From contig NZ_VTRT01000001.1 of assembly GCF_008274585.1 (NCBI RefSeq), positions 744,001-808,000 on the forward strand: a stretch of 64,000 bases of DNA, in the 5' to 3' direction. Positions within the stretch are counted from its first letter, which is position 1. Every line of letters starts with the position of its first letter. Positions 26,807 through 36,858 of this stretch are shown here, one piece after another. The notes beneath the pieces were generated by a model. The model saw only the letters and a list, made by a program, of their open reading frames with translations. It did not search any database and was not told the origin of the DNA. The DNA comes from Pedobacter sp. BS3. GTDB taxonomy: Bacteria; Bacteroidota; Bacteroidia; Sphingobacteriales; Sphingobacteriaceae. Both the position numbers and the translations under genes were made by a program.

Positions 26807-29413
26807 ATGACCCTACTTACATTATTACTTCCGCTAAATTTATGGTTGACGCCGCCGGATACATCTGCTGTTAAACCCTTGCATGTAAATATGCTGCATC
26901 CGCGGATGCGTGAATGGGCCTATCCGGTAAACCGGGTTGAAGTGCCGGACAATTGTCCCTCATTATTATGGCCTGAGGCAGACGGTAAGAAAGTAACCTA
27001 TAAGGTAATGCTGGCTACCGACAGCCTGTTTAAGAACAACCTTACCGAAAGCAGCAATCAGCGTTGGGCCGTTTACCCGGTGCATCAGCCATTAAAACCT
27101 GGCCGCTGGTTCTGGAAATATGCTTATAAAAGCGGTTCCGAAGGCCAGTGGAACTGGTCGCCGGTGTATGATTTTGTAGTAGGCGCAAAAAGTAAAAAGG
27201 CAGTTGTCACACCCGGAGTAGCCGAGGTATTGCAACGGAACAATCAACCGCATCCGCGTTTATGGGGACTGCGTACCGGTGCAGCCGCATTTTATGCCAA
27301 TAATAAAAGCAATCCCGAAGCGCTGGACGTAATTGCTTCGGCGCAAAAGCTGCTTGGACAACCCTTACCGGAAGAGAATCCTACCCGTCCCCGCGATACC
27401 ACCGGCATGACGGCGCTTCAGCGTAAGCAAATGGTCGAGTTTATGTATCATGGCTTTGGCGATAAAGTTGCCGAACCGGTAAAAAAACTATGCCTGGCGT
27501 ATCTGCTTACCAAAGACAAGCGCTTTATCAGCGAAGCCATTAAACGCGGCGTACACATGGCCAACATGAGTCCCGACGGGCTGGCAACCCGCGACGATTT
27601 CAATAACGGTAATGTGCTGGAAGGGATAGCCTGGGTGTACGATATTGGTTATGACCAGTTATCAGCCGCAGAAAAGGAAGCCCTTAGAACAGCCATGCTG
27701 ACACGTGGACAACGTATCTATAAAAACCTGCCCAACCGTTTTGAATTGCAAATGTGTGATAATCACATTTGGCAGCACATTCTCCGTAATTTTTCAATAG
27801 CTGCGGTAGCGGCTGCCAACGATGTTCCGCAGGCTAACGAGTGGTTGGCCTATGTGTACGAAGTATGGAGCGCCCGGTTCCCGGTTCTGGGAACAACAGA
27901 TGGCGGCTGGCACGAAGGAAACGGTTATTTCCGGGTACATTTTGAAACGCTCATTTATCTGCCCCTGCTGTTCAGCGAGATTTCGGGACAGGATTATTTT
28001 AACCTTCCGTGGATGCAAAACCTGCCCTACTATATGCTTTACTCCTATCCGCCGCAATCGGCTTCAACCGAGTTTGGCGATATGCACGAGAACCTGAGCG
28101 ATATGGTAAAAACACAGGCTTTGTTTGCTGATGCCTTATCTCGTAAGGTAAATAACCCGTACCTCAATGGGTATGTTAGCGAGCTGAAAAAGCATTATCC
28201 CCGTTTCTTTAAAGGAAATGATGATTTCCTGTTATTCCGTTTGCTGACATATAAAGATAAGCAGGCTGTTGTCGTAAAATCTCCCGAAACGTTACCCCGG
28301 TCAAGGGAATTTAAGGATGTTGGTTTGGTGGCCATGCATTCAAACCTGGCCAATCAGGCAAAGGATATGGCAGTCTACCTGAACGCTAACCCGTTTGGCG
28401 CTGCCGGGCACGGACATGCCGCCCAAAATGCCATAACCGTAAATTATAAAGGAGCTAAAATATTTGGTGGAACCGGCTATTACAGCAATTTCAGCGATGC
28501 GCATAACCTGCTGGACTATCGTTCATCACGCGGATATTGCACCATCCTTGCCGATAGTTTGGGTCAGCGTATCGGTGAGGATGGGTACGGCTGGATACCA
28601 CGTGCCATCACCGGCAAACGCATACAGTACGCCCTGGGCGATGCCTCAAATGCCTATGGTAATGTTACAACTGATTTCTGGCTGTCGCGATTCAAAGAAA
28701 TTAATGTGGCGCCCGATGAAAAAAACGGTTACGGCAATCCCGAAGTAAAACTATACCGTCGCCATGTGCTGCAACTGGATGATAATTATATTTTGCTGTA
28801 CGATGAGCTTGAAGCCGCCAAACCGGTTAAATGGACGTCGCAGTTTCACAGCCCGTTTAGTATAAAAAGTCGTGAAGAATCTGATGCGGCGGCCTTTTCG
28901 GTAAGCACACCGGCAGGAAATGCCTTTACCGAAGTATTTGCCAGCGTACCTGCCGGGAAAGTTATTCACCAGAAATACAATTACCCGGCAAAAAACTGGA
29001 AAGGTAAAACCGATGATGAAGGCAACATTATTGAATTTAAAGACCAGTGGCATGTGGGTATTACCACATCGGCCCCGGTAAAAGCCAACCGTTTTTTAAC
29101 GCTCATCCATGTAGGTGGCGCCGCTGCTGAGCCAGTAAAAGTTCTGGATAAAAAAGACGGTAACTATCGCCTGAAGGCTGGTAACTGGACCATTAATGCC
29201 GAATTGAATACCGGTAAAGCCGCTTCGCTAACCGTAACAGCAACCGATGGTAATGCGGCGTTTAGCTACGGAGCAGCTCCCGTAACCGTAAAAGGTAAGC
29301 AGTACACGCATGCGGTAAATGGAAGCTCTATGCTGGTTGAAGATGTTAAGCAGGAAGTTGTTGACCAGTACCCGGCCGTAGTAAAATATGATATTGGATT
29401 TCAGAATAAATAA
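26807..29413 (+). CDS. Second heparinase II/III-like exo-lyase (PL15-like)
   Basis: An 868-residue paralog of the lyase at 12281-14977 with a short signal peptide (MTLLTLLLPLNLWLT) and no lipobox. DUF4962-type N-terminal domain: HPRMREWAYPVNRVEVP, SLLWPEADGKKVTYKVMLA, RWAVYPVHQPLKPGRWFWKY. Toroid: FELQMCDNHIWQHILRNFS, GTTDGGWHEGNGYFRVHFE. Beta-sandwich: AAGHGHAAQNAITVNYKGA and YYSNFSDAHNLLDYRSSRGY. The Asn-His, Asn-Tyr and HGH groups expected at the active site are kept. It is probably periplasmic, while the other copy is probably lipid-anchored. The last 60 residues are near-identical in pattern to the paralog (VVDQYPAVVKYDIGF against TVPDVVKFDYGF). Confidence 0.85.
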   Translation: MTLLTLLLPLNLWLTPPDTSAVKPLHVNMLHPRMREWAYPVNRVEVPDNCPSLLWPEADGKKVTYKVMLATDSLFKNNLTESSNQRWAVYPVHQPLKPGRWFWKYAYKSGSEGQWNWSPVYDFVVGAKSKKAVVTPGVAEVLQRNNQPHPRLWGLRTGAAAFYANNKSNPEALDVIASAQKLLGQPLPEENPTRPRDTTGMTALQRKQMVEFMYHGFGDKVAEPVKKLCLAYLLTKDKRFISEAIKRGVHMANMSPDGLATRDDFNNGNVLEGIAWVYDIGYDQLSAAEKEALRTAMLTRGQRIYKNLPNRFELQMCDNHIWQHILRNFSIAAVAAANDVPQANEWLAYVYEVWSARFPVLGTTDGGWHEGNGYFRVHFETLIYLPLLFSEISGQDYFNLPWMQNLPYYMLYSYPPQSASTEFGDMHENLSDMVKTQALFADALSRKVNNPYLNGYVSELKKHYPRFFKGNDDFLLFRLLTYKDKQAVVVKSPETLPRSREFKDVGLVAMHSNLANQAKDMAVYLNANPFGAAGHGHAAQNAITVNYKGAKIFGGTGYYSNFSDAHNLLDYRSSRGYCTILADSLGQRIGEDGYGWIPRAITGKRIQYALGDASNAYGNVTTDFWLSRFKEINVAPDEKNGYGNPEVKLYRRHVLQLDDNYILLYDELEAAKPVKWTSQFHSPFSIKSREESDAAAFSVSTPAGNAFTEVFASVPAGKVIHQKYNYPAKNWKGKTDDEGNIIEFKDQWHVGITTSAPVKANRFLTLIHVGGAAAEPVKVLDKKDGNYRLKAGNWTINAELNTGKAASLTVTATDGNAAFSYGAAPVTVKGKQYTHAVNGSSMLVEDVKQEVVDQYPAVVKYDIGFQNK

Positions 29414-29445
29414 CGATATTACAATGAATTGTGAAGTGGAATAAA

Positions 29446-32400
29446 ATGAAAAAAACGTGGCGTTATATTGGTTTTTCAATACTGCTTGCCTTCTCCGGCT
29501 TGCAGACCCGGGCAGTTCCTGCTACCGATACGCTCACCAAGCGTTATTTCAGGAATATATCTATTGAGCAGGGTTTATCGCAAAGCACGGTATTCAGCAT
29601 AGCGCAGGATACGCTGGGATTTATGTGGATAGGAACCCAGGACGGCCTGAACCGGTATGATGGCGAAACGTTTACCGTGTACCGGCCGGTCAAGAATAAT
29701 AAATACAGCCTGCAATCCAACTATATCCGGGCTATTTACCTGGATAACAAAGGCCTGCTGTGGATTGGCGGTAACATGGGTATCAGCCGGTATGATTATG
29801 CTACCGACCGTTTTGTCAATTACCGTTTACCACGCAAACCAGGCGAATGGTATGTTACGTCTATTGTGCAGGATGTCCGGCAGCAAATCTGGGCCAGTTC
29901 AAGCAGCGGCGAGATTTTTTACCTCGACACACAAACCAACCAGTTTAAGCAGGTTAATTTTAATGCTTCGGCACATAACATCCGGAGTGTGAGGCTTTTG
30001 CTTTTGTGGCAAAATACCTTGCTGGCAGGCACCGATGTGGGTCTGTTTAAAATGGACGCGAAGACACATCAGTTAAGCGATGTATTTTTAAGCAATGAAA
30101 AGCCGATGATAAACGACCTTTTTCCTGACGGTAAAACCTTATGGATTGGTACCGAAGGGAACGGCCTGTTTGTGTACGATACTGCTTCGGGCAAGCTGGT
30201 TAATTACCGTCATGCCAGAACAGATAACAGCAGCATTGCCGATAACGATGTGCGCAGCATTAAAAAAGACAATGAAGGAAATATCTGGGTAGGCACTTTC
30301 CGGGGATTATCGGTTTACGATTCAAAAAGTCAGACCTTTCAGAGTTATTATCACCAATCGTCCATACCCTACACCATCAGCCAGAATTCGGTGCGGTATA
30401 TTTATCGCGATAAGCAGGATGGCATGTGGCTAGGTACGTTTTATGGGGGCGTTAACTATTATCATGCCAGCGATATCAAGTTCAACCTGCTCAATCAGAA
30501 TGCCGGGCGCTTGTCCCTGAACGACCAGGTAATCAATGTAATTAAGCAGGATGCAAAAGGCAATTTCTGGATAGGTACAAACGATAAAGGGTTGGATTAT
30601 TGGGACAGGCAAACGAATGCCATTACGTATTATGCCTACAACGAGGCAAAACCCAATTCACTGAGCTCCAATAATGTCAAAGCCATTATTTTTGATGGCG
30701 ATAATGTACTGGTTGGTACGCATAACGCCGGTCTGAATTGCTTTAATCCGCGTACCGGTAAAAACACTATTTATCGTTATGCCGCAAACCAGCCGGACGG
30801 TATAGCAGGCGATATGGTTTATGCCCTGCTCAAAGACCATCAGGGTCGCATTTGGGTAGGAACGCGTACCGGCTTAGACCAGTTTAACAGTCGCGAACAT
30901 ACCTTTAAACACATTTATATCGATAAGGCAGGCAAGCGCCTCACCTCCGATGAAATTACTTACCTGACGGAAGATTCGCAGGGGCGTATCTGGATTGGAA
31001 CGACCAATGGCGTTAATATCTTTTATCCGGATAATATGCTGTTTGAACCCATTTCAAGCGAAGCTTTAAGCGATGATGTGGTTAACTGCATTGCAGAAGA
31101 TACTAAAAATCGTATCTGGGTGGGAACGCGTAATGGTCTGAACCTGTTTGATGAAGCCTCACGTTCCTTCATAACTCCTGCCCACAGGCACGATTTTCTA
31201 AAGGGAACCATTTACGGAATCTTGTCTGATAATGACGGTAATTTGTGGATATCTACCAATAAAGGATTAGCCCGTTTTAATCCCGATACGCACCAGACGC
31301 AAACATTTGACCACAGGGACGGCTTACAAAATAACCAGTTTAATTTATACGCCTTTTGTAAAGCCAGCGATGGTATGATGCTTTTTGGTGGCATAAATGG
31401 TATATCCTATTTCTATCCCCAGCTGCTTAAACAGAATATCTTTAAGCTGAAAGTTACCTTTACCGGGCTGGAAGTATTTAATAAGCCGGTGATACCTTCA
31501 GACCAGTATAATGTGCTCGACCGGCATATTGACCAGGCACAGCAATTGCGCTTTAAACCCGACCTGCAACAGTTCACCATATTCTTTAATACCTTCAATT
31601 ACATATCGCCAAACAAAATAAAATACCAGTATAAGCTGGCAGGGTTTGACCGTGAATGGCAGGTTACAGAAAATATACCCAAAGCGGCCTATTCTAACCT
31701 GAAACCCGGTAGGTACGTTTTTTATGTAAGAGCCGTTGGTCCTTCAGGCGAGATGAGTCCGGAGCGGAGCCTGAATATTGAAATTCTGCCACCCTGGTGG
31801 AACAGCTCCTGGTTTTACTCGCTCATTGTGCTGCTGGTGCTTGCCACCATATACGTGGCCTATAAAGTGATTTCAGAGCGCATTAAAACCCGCCATCAGT
31901 TAAAGCTGGAGCGCCTGGAACGCGAAAAAGTGGACTATGTTAACCAGATGAAGATGGAATTCTTCACCAACGTATCGCACGAATTCCGAACGCCGTTAAC
32001 GCTAATCCTGGCTCCGCTGGAAGAAATTATGAGCAAGCCCGTTACGGATAAAGCGCTCCGCAAGCAGCATGAGCTGATTATGCTCAATGCCAAACGCTTG
32101 TTCTACCTGGTAGATGAGCTGCTGGAGTTCAGGAAAACCGAACTGGGAACAAAGAAGCTAAAGGTGAGTCGTGGCGACATGGTCAGCTTTATCCACGAGG
32201 TATATCTCTCATTTGCTACCCTTTCTGATAAAAACAACATCAATTACACCTTCCGCTCTACCGAAGCGAAGCTTTCGTTCTGGTTTGATAAAGACTCGCT
32301 GGAGAAAATATGCTTTAACCTGCTCTCCAACGCGTTTAAATATACCCAGCCGGGTGGTTCAATAGCCATTAAGCTGGCCAAAAAACAAGGTTTTGCCGTG

Positions 32401-33522
32401 ATAACCGTTTCAGATACGGGCATTGGCATAGACCCTAAATATCAATCGCAAATATTTGAACGCTTTTACCAGGTGAATGACCATACCATGAACATTGGTT
32501 CCGGTGTGGGATTAGCGCTCACCAAGCGGCTGGTAGAGCTGCATCATGGAACCATTGACGTGGAAAGTACGCCGGGTGAAGGAACCTTATTCCGTGTGGC
32601 CATTCCGTTGGCAGAAGACAGTTACACGTATGACGAGCATCAGGATGAACAAAGCTATGAGCTAACCATACGTAACGGCGTGGAAACAGATATACCGGCC
32701 GATGATTTACCGGATTGGCAGGAGCTGGTAACCACTGAACCGCATACAGAAAAATTACTGATTGTAGACGACAACAAGGAGATTATAGATTACCTGCAAA
32801 AATATTTCAGCAAAAACTACATTGTTTTAACGGCCGCAAATGGCAAAGAAGCGTTAATGCTGGTTGAAAGTGAAACGGTAGATATGATTATCTGCGATAT
32901 CATGATGCCTGAGCTGGACGGCATTCATTTCTGCAAAAAAATCAAGCAGAATATACAAACCTGTCATATCCCGGTTATCCTGCTAACAGCTAAAAGTGAA
33001 ACCCGGCAGCAGATTGAGGGCCTTGAAGTAGGGGCTGATGATTATGTTACCAAGCCGTTTTCCATTAATCTGCTGGATGCCAAGGTGCATAACATCATCC
33101 GTTCACGCAAGCGCCTTAAAGAGTATTATTCTAATACCAAAGAAGTTGTTCCCGAAAATATTACGTTTAACACCCTCGATGAGGAATTTATCCGCGAAGC
33201 CATCACCATTATTGAAAATCACATTACCGAATCAGATTTTTCAGTAGATAAATTCAGTCGTGAGATTGGTATGAGCCGCTCAAACCTGTACCTGAAACTA
33301 AAAGCCATTACCGGCGAATCGGCAACCGACTTTATTAAACGCATACGCTTTAAAAAAGCGGTGGAGCTGCTTGAATCGCGGCGGTACACCATATCGCAGG
33401 TGGCCTATATGTCAGGTTTTAACTCACCCTCTTATTTTTCAACCTGCTTTAAGCAGTATTATGATTGCATGCCCACGGAATACCTTGCCAGAAAAAAAGC
33501 TGATGGTGAGGCTATGGGTTAA
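29446..33522 (+). CDS. Hybrid two-component sensor/regulator (HTCS) of the heparan sulfate locus
   Basis: A 1358-residue one-protein signalling system. Signal peptide; about 14 repeats of the WIGT/WVGT-(N/R)-GL type forming a two-bladed periplasmic propeller sensor (about 30-690); Y_Y_Y domain (YKLAGFDREWQ ... NLKPGRYVFYVRAVG); transmembrane helix about 789-809; HisKA with phospho-His845 (TNVSHEFRTPLTLILAP); HATPase (NLLSNAFKY, DTGIGI, GSGVGLALTKRLVELHHG); receiver with Asp1151 (MIICDIMMPELDG) and VTKPFS; AraC HTH at about 1245-1355 (FSREIGMSRSNLYLKLKAI). Such proteins bind an oligosaccharide and switch on the locus. The blocks at 12124 and 15066 are candidate targets. The ATG was preferred over a GTG five codons upstream. 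Confidence 0.95.
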   Translation: MKKTWRYIGFSILLAFSGLQTRAVPATDTLTKRYFRNISIEQGLSQSTVFSIAQDTLGFMWIGTQDGLNRYDGETFTVYRPVKNNKYSLQSNYIRAIYLDNKGLLWIGGNMGISRYDYATDRFVNYRLPRKPGEWYVTSIVQDVRQQIWASSSSGEIFYLDTQTNQFKQVNFNASAHNIRSVRLLLLWQNTLLAGTDVGLFKMDAKTHQLSDVFLSNEKPMINDLFPDGKTLWIGTEGNGLFVYDTASGKLVNYRHARTDNSSIADNDVRSIKKDNEGNIWVGTFRGLSVYDSKSQTFQSYYHQSSIPYTISQNSVRYIYRDKQDGMWLGTFYGGVNYYHASDIKFNLLNQNAGRLSLNDQVINVIKQDAKGNFWIGTNDKGLDYWDRQTNAITYYAYNEAKPNSLSSNNVKAIIFDGDNVLVGTHNAGLNCFNPRTGKNTIYRYAANQPDGIAGDMVYALLKDHQGRIWVGTRTGLDQFNSREHTFKHIYIDKAGKRLTSDEITYLTEDSQGRIWIGTTNGVNIFYPDNMLFEPISSEALSDDVVNCIAEDTKNRIWVGTRNGLNLFDEASRSFITPAHRHDFLKGTIYGILSDNDGNLWISTNKGLARFNPDTHQTQTFDHRDGLQNNQFNLYAFCKASDGMMLFGGINGISYFYPQLLKQNIFKLKVTFTGLEVFNKPVIPSDQYNVLDRHIDQAQQLRFKPDLQQFTIFFNTFNYISPNKIKYQYKLAGFDREWQVTENIPKAAYSNLKPGRYVFYVRAVGPSGEMSPERSLNIEILPPWWNSSWFYSLIVLLVLATIYVAYKVISERIKTRHQLKLERLEREKVDYVNQMKMEFFTNVSHEFRTPLTLILAPLEEIMSKPVTDKALRKQHELIMLNAKRLFYLVDELLEFRKTELGTKKLKVSRGDMVSFIHEVYLSFATLSDKNNINYTFRSTEAKLSFWFDKDSLEKICFNLLSNAFKYTQPGGSIAIKLAKKQGFAVITVSDTGIGIDPKYQSQIFERFYQVNDHTMNIGSGVGLALTKRLVELHHGTIDVESTPGEGTLFRVAIPLAEDSYTYDEHQDEQSYELTIRNGVETDIPADDLPDWQELVTTEPHTEKLLIVDDNKEIIDYLQKYFSKNYIVLTAANGKEALMLVESETVDMIICDIMMPELDGIHFCKKIKQNIQTCHIPVILLTAKSETRQQIEGLEVGADDYVTKPFSINLLDAKVHNIIRSRKRLKEYYSNTKEVVPENITFNTLDEEFIREAITIIENHITESDFSVDKFSREIGMSRSNLYLKLKAITGESATDFIKRIRFKKAVELLESRRYTISQVAYMSGFNSPSYFSTCFKQYYDCMPTEYLARKKADGEAMG

Positions 33523-33605
33523 TCAAAATTTGAAGCATATAACACATATTTGAAACCCCTGTTTCGGCGCCCGGTTTACTTTTACAGTTTTAAAGGAAGT
33601 TAAAC

Positions 33606-34556
33606 GTGAAGGACTCATACGCCATTGGCATTGATGTAGGCGGAACAGCCATTAAATATGGGCTGGCCGATAAAAAAGGTACGATGGTTTATTCGTCGCT
33701 TTTACCGCTGGGGAAAATTACATCAGAAAAAGAAGTTATTGCACTCATCATCAGCGCTGCACAGGAGTGCATCCAAAAGGTGGGACATAAATCAGGCATT
33801 AAAGGTATTGGAATCGGTTTTCCGGGCATAGTAGAAAACGGTGTTGTAATTGGCGGGGCCGATAACCTGCCGGGATTCACAAACATTGCCCTCAGCCAAA
33901 TGATACAGCAAACTACCGGATTGAATACTCTGATAGACAATGATGCCAACATGATGGCCTGGGGCGAAGTAATGTATGGCGCTGCCCAAAATTGTACCGA
34001 TGTGGTGTTTCTAACCGTTGGTACCGGTATTGGCGGTAGCCTGGTAATTAATGGTAGTCTGTATGGCGGCTACAAAAACCGCGGAACGGAGCTTGGGCAC
34101 ATCATTATTGAGCATGATGGCTTGCCTTGTTCATGCGGCGGACGGGGATGCCTGGAAGCGTATGCTTCGGTTAACGCATTGATCACAGATTATGCAGAAC
34201 GCATTGCGGCCGAAGTTAATGCCATAAACGGTAAACTTATTACAGAACGCTACCTGGCCGGCGATGTAACTGCAACAGCGGCCATGAACCGGCATTTTGA
34301 TTATATGGCCAGCGGAGTAGCCAGCCTGGTTAACATATTTAGTCCGCAGAAAGTGGTTGTTGGCGGCGGAATAACAGAAGCCGGAAATTTTTATATCGAA
34401 GAGATCGGCAAACGTGTGCTTCAAAAAGCTATGAAAGATGCTGTGGCCAATACGCAGCTGGTGGCTGCTACTTTGGGAAACAAGGCTGGCATACTTGGCT
34501 GTACGGGTAATGTGTTTTCAAGGCATTTAAGTGGCCTCACAGCATATATTTATTGA
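33606..34556 (+). CDS. ROK-family sugar kinase, probably glucosamine/GlcNAc kinase
   Basis: A 316-residue kinase starting at GTG (the in-frame start nearest the AAAGGAAG-type ribosome site). It has the ATP loop YAIGIDVGGTAIKYGLADK, the sugar site NDANMMAWGE with the catalytic Asp, GTGIGGSLVINGSL, and the ROK zinc motif with HIIIEHDGLPCSCGGRGCLE. ROK kinases phosphorylate hexoses at O6. In this locus the expected substrate is glucosamine or N-acetylglucosamine freed from heparan sulfate; BT4654 is the recalled counterpart. It follows the regulator by 83 nt and precedes the MFS permease. Confidence 0.85.
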   Translation: MKDSYAIGIDVGGTAIKYGLADKKGTMVYSSLLPLGKITSEKEVIALIISAAQECIQKVGHKSGIKGIGIGFPGIVENGVVIGGADNLPGFTNIALSQMIQQTTGLNTLIDNDANMMAWGEVMYGAAQNCTDVVFLTVGTGIGGSLVINGSLYGGYKNRGTELGHIIIEHDGLPCSCGGRGCLEAYASVNALITDYAERIAAEVNAINGKLITERYLAGDVTATAAMNRHFDYMASGVASLVNIFSPQKVVVGGGITEAGNFYIEEIGKRVLQKAMKDAVANTQLVAATLGNKAGILGCTGNVFSRHLSGLTAYIY

Positions 34557-34590
34557 CAATAAAACATTCATTTCTTTTTGACTTTTCATT

Positions 34591-35844
34591 ATGCAACGTA
34601 ATAATTTCCTGGTAGGTATCATTCTGGTTATCTGGTTTGTTATATCTTTTGTTACCAATATCCTGGGACCTTTAATGCCTATTATTATACAAACCTATCA
34701 TTTAAGCTTAACATTGGCTGCTTTTCTTCCCTTCTCTTTTTTCCTGGCCTACGGTATTATGTCTATACCGGCAGGAGTAATGATTGAGCGTATTGGTGAG
34801 AAAAAATCCATGCTTATTGCCTTTACCTTAAACCTTGCCGGAGCTTTTGCTTTTGCGTTGTATCCGCAGTATGGTATTGCCTTAGCATCTTTATTCATTA
34901 TTGGTATTGGCATGGCCATGTTGCAGGTAATTATTAACCCGCTGATGCGTACGGCTGGCGGAGAAGAAAATTTTGCTTTTTTCTCCGTATTGGGTCAGCT
35001 GGTATTTGGTTTAGCCTCATTTGTAAGCCCGTTTATATTTTCATACCTGATGCGTGAGATACCGGGAAACAGCTCCGGCAATCCCTTTATCTCCCTGCTG
35101 CATGATGTGGTGCAGCATAACCTGTACTGGACAGCGCTTTACTGGCTGTTCACTGTAATTTTTATCCTCATGCTGGTTGTGCTTTCGCTGATTAAAATGC
35201 CCGTTGTAAAACTGAACGAAGATGAGAAAACCGGAAGTCTGCAAAATTACCTGCAATTGATTAAGAATAAAGATGTTATTTTGTTCTTTTTTGGGATTGT
35301 TGCATACGTGGGAACCGAGCAGGCTGCGGCAAACTGGATGTCAGAATTTTTAAGAACGTATCATCACTTTGACCCCAATAAAGAAGGCGCTGCCGCGGTA
35401 GCCTGGTTTTGGGGCTTAATGTCGCTGGGGTGCCTGCTGGGACTTGGCTTGCTGAAGCTATGGGATTCAAAGCTCATATTAAAAGTAGCATCGGTAATTA
35501 CCATGCTGGTGGTTACCTGTGCTTTGTTTGGTAACGCAGCGTGGTCTCTTTATGCTTTCCCGGCCATCGGGTTCTTTATCTCGGTGATGTTTTCTATTGT
35601 GTTTTCACTGGCGCTCAATTCGGTCTCCATGCATCACGGTTCTTTTTCCGGGATACTGTGCTCCGGTATTTTCGGAGGAGCCTTAATCCCCTTAATTGTT
35701 GGCGCTTTAGGCGATCTGATCGGGTTGCGGTATGCCTTGTTAGTTTTATACGTTACACTGGGCTACATTTTATTTATTGCGTATTATGCCCGGCCGTTAA
35801 TTAATAATAAAACCCTACGTATTAAAGAATTGCTGGGATTGTAA
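34591..35844 (+). CDS. MFS sugar permease (FucP/NagP-like)
   Basis: A 417-residue inner-membrane protein with 12 hydrophobic spans, opening FLVGIILVIWFVISFVTNIL. The first-half signature is FFLAYGIMSIPAGVMIERIG, of the FucP-like type. VGTEQAAANWMSEFL resembles the seventh-helix region of FucP homologs. It lies 34 nt after the ROK kinase and ends the plus-strand arm of the locus. It likely carries the monosaccharide or disaccharide products into the cytoplasm, where the kinase acts. The exact substrate (GlcNAc, GlcN or uronate derivative) cannot be read from sequence. Confidence 0.82.
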   Translation: MQRNNFLVGIILVIWFVISFVTNILGPLMPIIIQTYHLSLTLAAFLPFSFFLAYGIMSIPAGVMIERIGEKKSMLIAFTLNLAGAFAFALYPQYGIALASLFIIGIGMAMLQVIINPLMRTAGGEENFAFFSVLGQLVFGLASFVSPFIFSYLMREIPGNSSGNPFISLLHDVVQHNLYWTALYWLFTVIFILMLVVLSLIKMPVVKLNEDEKTGSLQNYLQLIKNKDVILFFFGIVAYVGTEQAAANWMSEFLRTYHHFDPNKEGAAAVAWFWGLMSLGCLLGLGLLKLWDSKLILKVASVITMLVVTCALFGNAAWSLYAFPAIGFFISVMFSIVFSLALNSVSMHHGSFSGILCSGIFGGALIPLIVGALGDLIGLRYALLVLYVTLGYILFIAYYARPLINNKTLRIKELLGL

Positions 35845-35949
35845 TTTTTTCCTGCGATAAAATCGTACCTCTGCTCAAATGGTGGGTTATTAAAATAGCT
35901 TTCGCCACAGCGTTAAAAAAGGCTATAGAGATGGAAATTGGATTGTAGT

Positions 35950-36858
35950 TTATGGCTGAGCCTTAAATTCTATCTCTACTTCCACCGTTTGTGCTTTCCC
36001 GTTCGAAGCCGCTTCCCAGGCGGGGCCTTCTTTAATTAAGCGAAGCGCTTCATCATTTAATCCTGGTGTTAAGCCATCTGTAATTTTAAAATCGCTTAAT
36101 ATGCCGCCCGGATTTACTATAAATTGCACCACAACTTTACCTTCCTGGTCTGCCGGAATGATAAGCCATTTTACTTGTTCCTGTATATACTCATGATAAT
36201 TTTTCCAACCCATTACCGGGTGAGGGGCTATGGCGTCTGTAACTGCAACTTCACTTAACGCAGCGGCCTTGCTTAATGCTTTGGCGTCTTTGGCAGCAAA
36301 CATTACGTTTTTATCCGGTTGGTCGTCGCCGGCAATGGCCGGATTTTGTTTTGCTTGGGCGGCTAAGGTAATAGGTCTCGCTTTTGCGATGTGTTGCCTG
36401 GCTGGTATTTCTTTAGTTCCCGGCGATGGATATAAAAGCGGGGTATCCGTATTCGCTTTTACCGCAGCCTCTTGCTGCAAATCTTTAGGATTTGATAGCG
36501 TTACATCCACCTTTTTAGTTGTTGCTGCCATCTGGTTACGATTGCTTTCGCTCTTCAGCCAGAACAGCATACCGGCAACCAGGAACATTAAGCCGGCTGC
36601 GGCAGCTATGCTGATGCGTTGCCAGGTGAAACCTAAGATATTTTTACGCTCCTGCTGCAAGGCTATGCGTTCTTCCAACTGGCGTTGTAAAATGCTCAAC
36701 TGACTGGCTGCGGGCATAGCATGTTTGTACCCTTCCATGGCATCGGCCAGAAAGGGGTCATTTAACGCCTGTTTTTCAAGCGTATGCTGTTGCTTTGCAT
36801 CCAGCCGGCCTTCAAAATAAGCTTTTATGAGGCTATAGTCTATGTTATTCGTTTCCAC
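35950..36858 (-). CDS. Anti-sigma-like membrane protein with TonB-type C-terminal domain
   Basis: A 302-residue protein. The cytoplasmic N-terminus (about 1-75: DYSLIKAYFEGRLDAKQQHT ... DAMEGYKHA) resembles the short helical front of Bacteroidota anti-sigma/FecR partners. One transmembrane helix follows (RISIAAAAGLMFLVAGMLFW, about 82-101), then a low-complexity periplasmic linker. The C-terminal domain is TonB/TonB-like (KWLIIPADQEGKVVVQFIVN, GLTPGLNDEALRLIKEGPAW). It overlaps the upstream ECF sigma gene by 14 nt, so the two form a sigma/membrane-partner pair. TonB-type domains pull on outer membrane transporters; whether this one does so or only senses is unknown. It lies 105 nt past the heparan sulfate locus, convergent to it. 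Confidence 0.75.
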   Translation of the reverse strand: METNNIDYSLIKAYFEGRLDAKQQHTLEKQALNDPFLADAMEGYKHAMPAASQLSILQRQLEERIALQQERKNILGFTWQRISIAAAAGLMFLVAGMLFWLKSESNRNQMAATTKKVDVTLSNPKDLQQEAAVKANTDTPLLYPSPGTKEIPARQHIAKARPITLAAQAKQNPAIAGDDQPDKNVMFAAKDAKALSKAAALSEVAVTDAIAPHPVMGWKNYHEYIQEQVKWLIIPADQEGKVVVQFIVNPGGILSDFKITDGLTPGLNDEALRLIKEGPAWEAASNGKAQTVEVEIEFKAQP

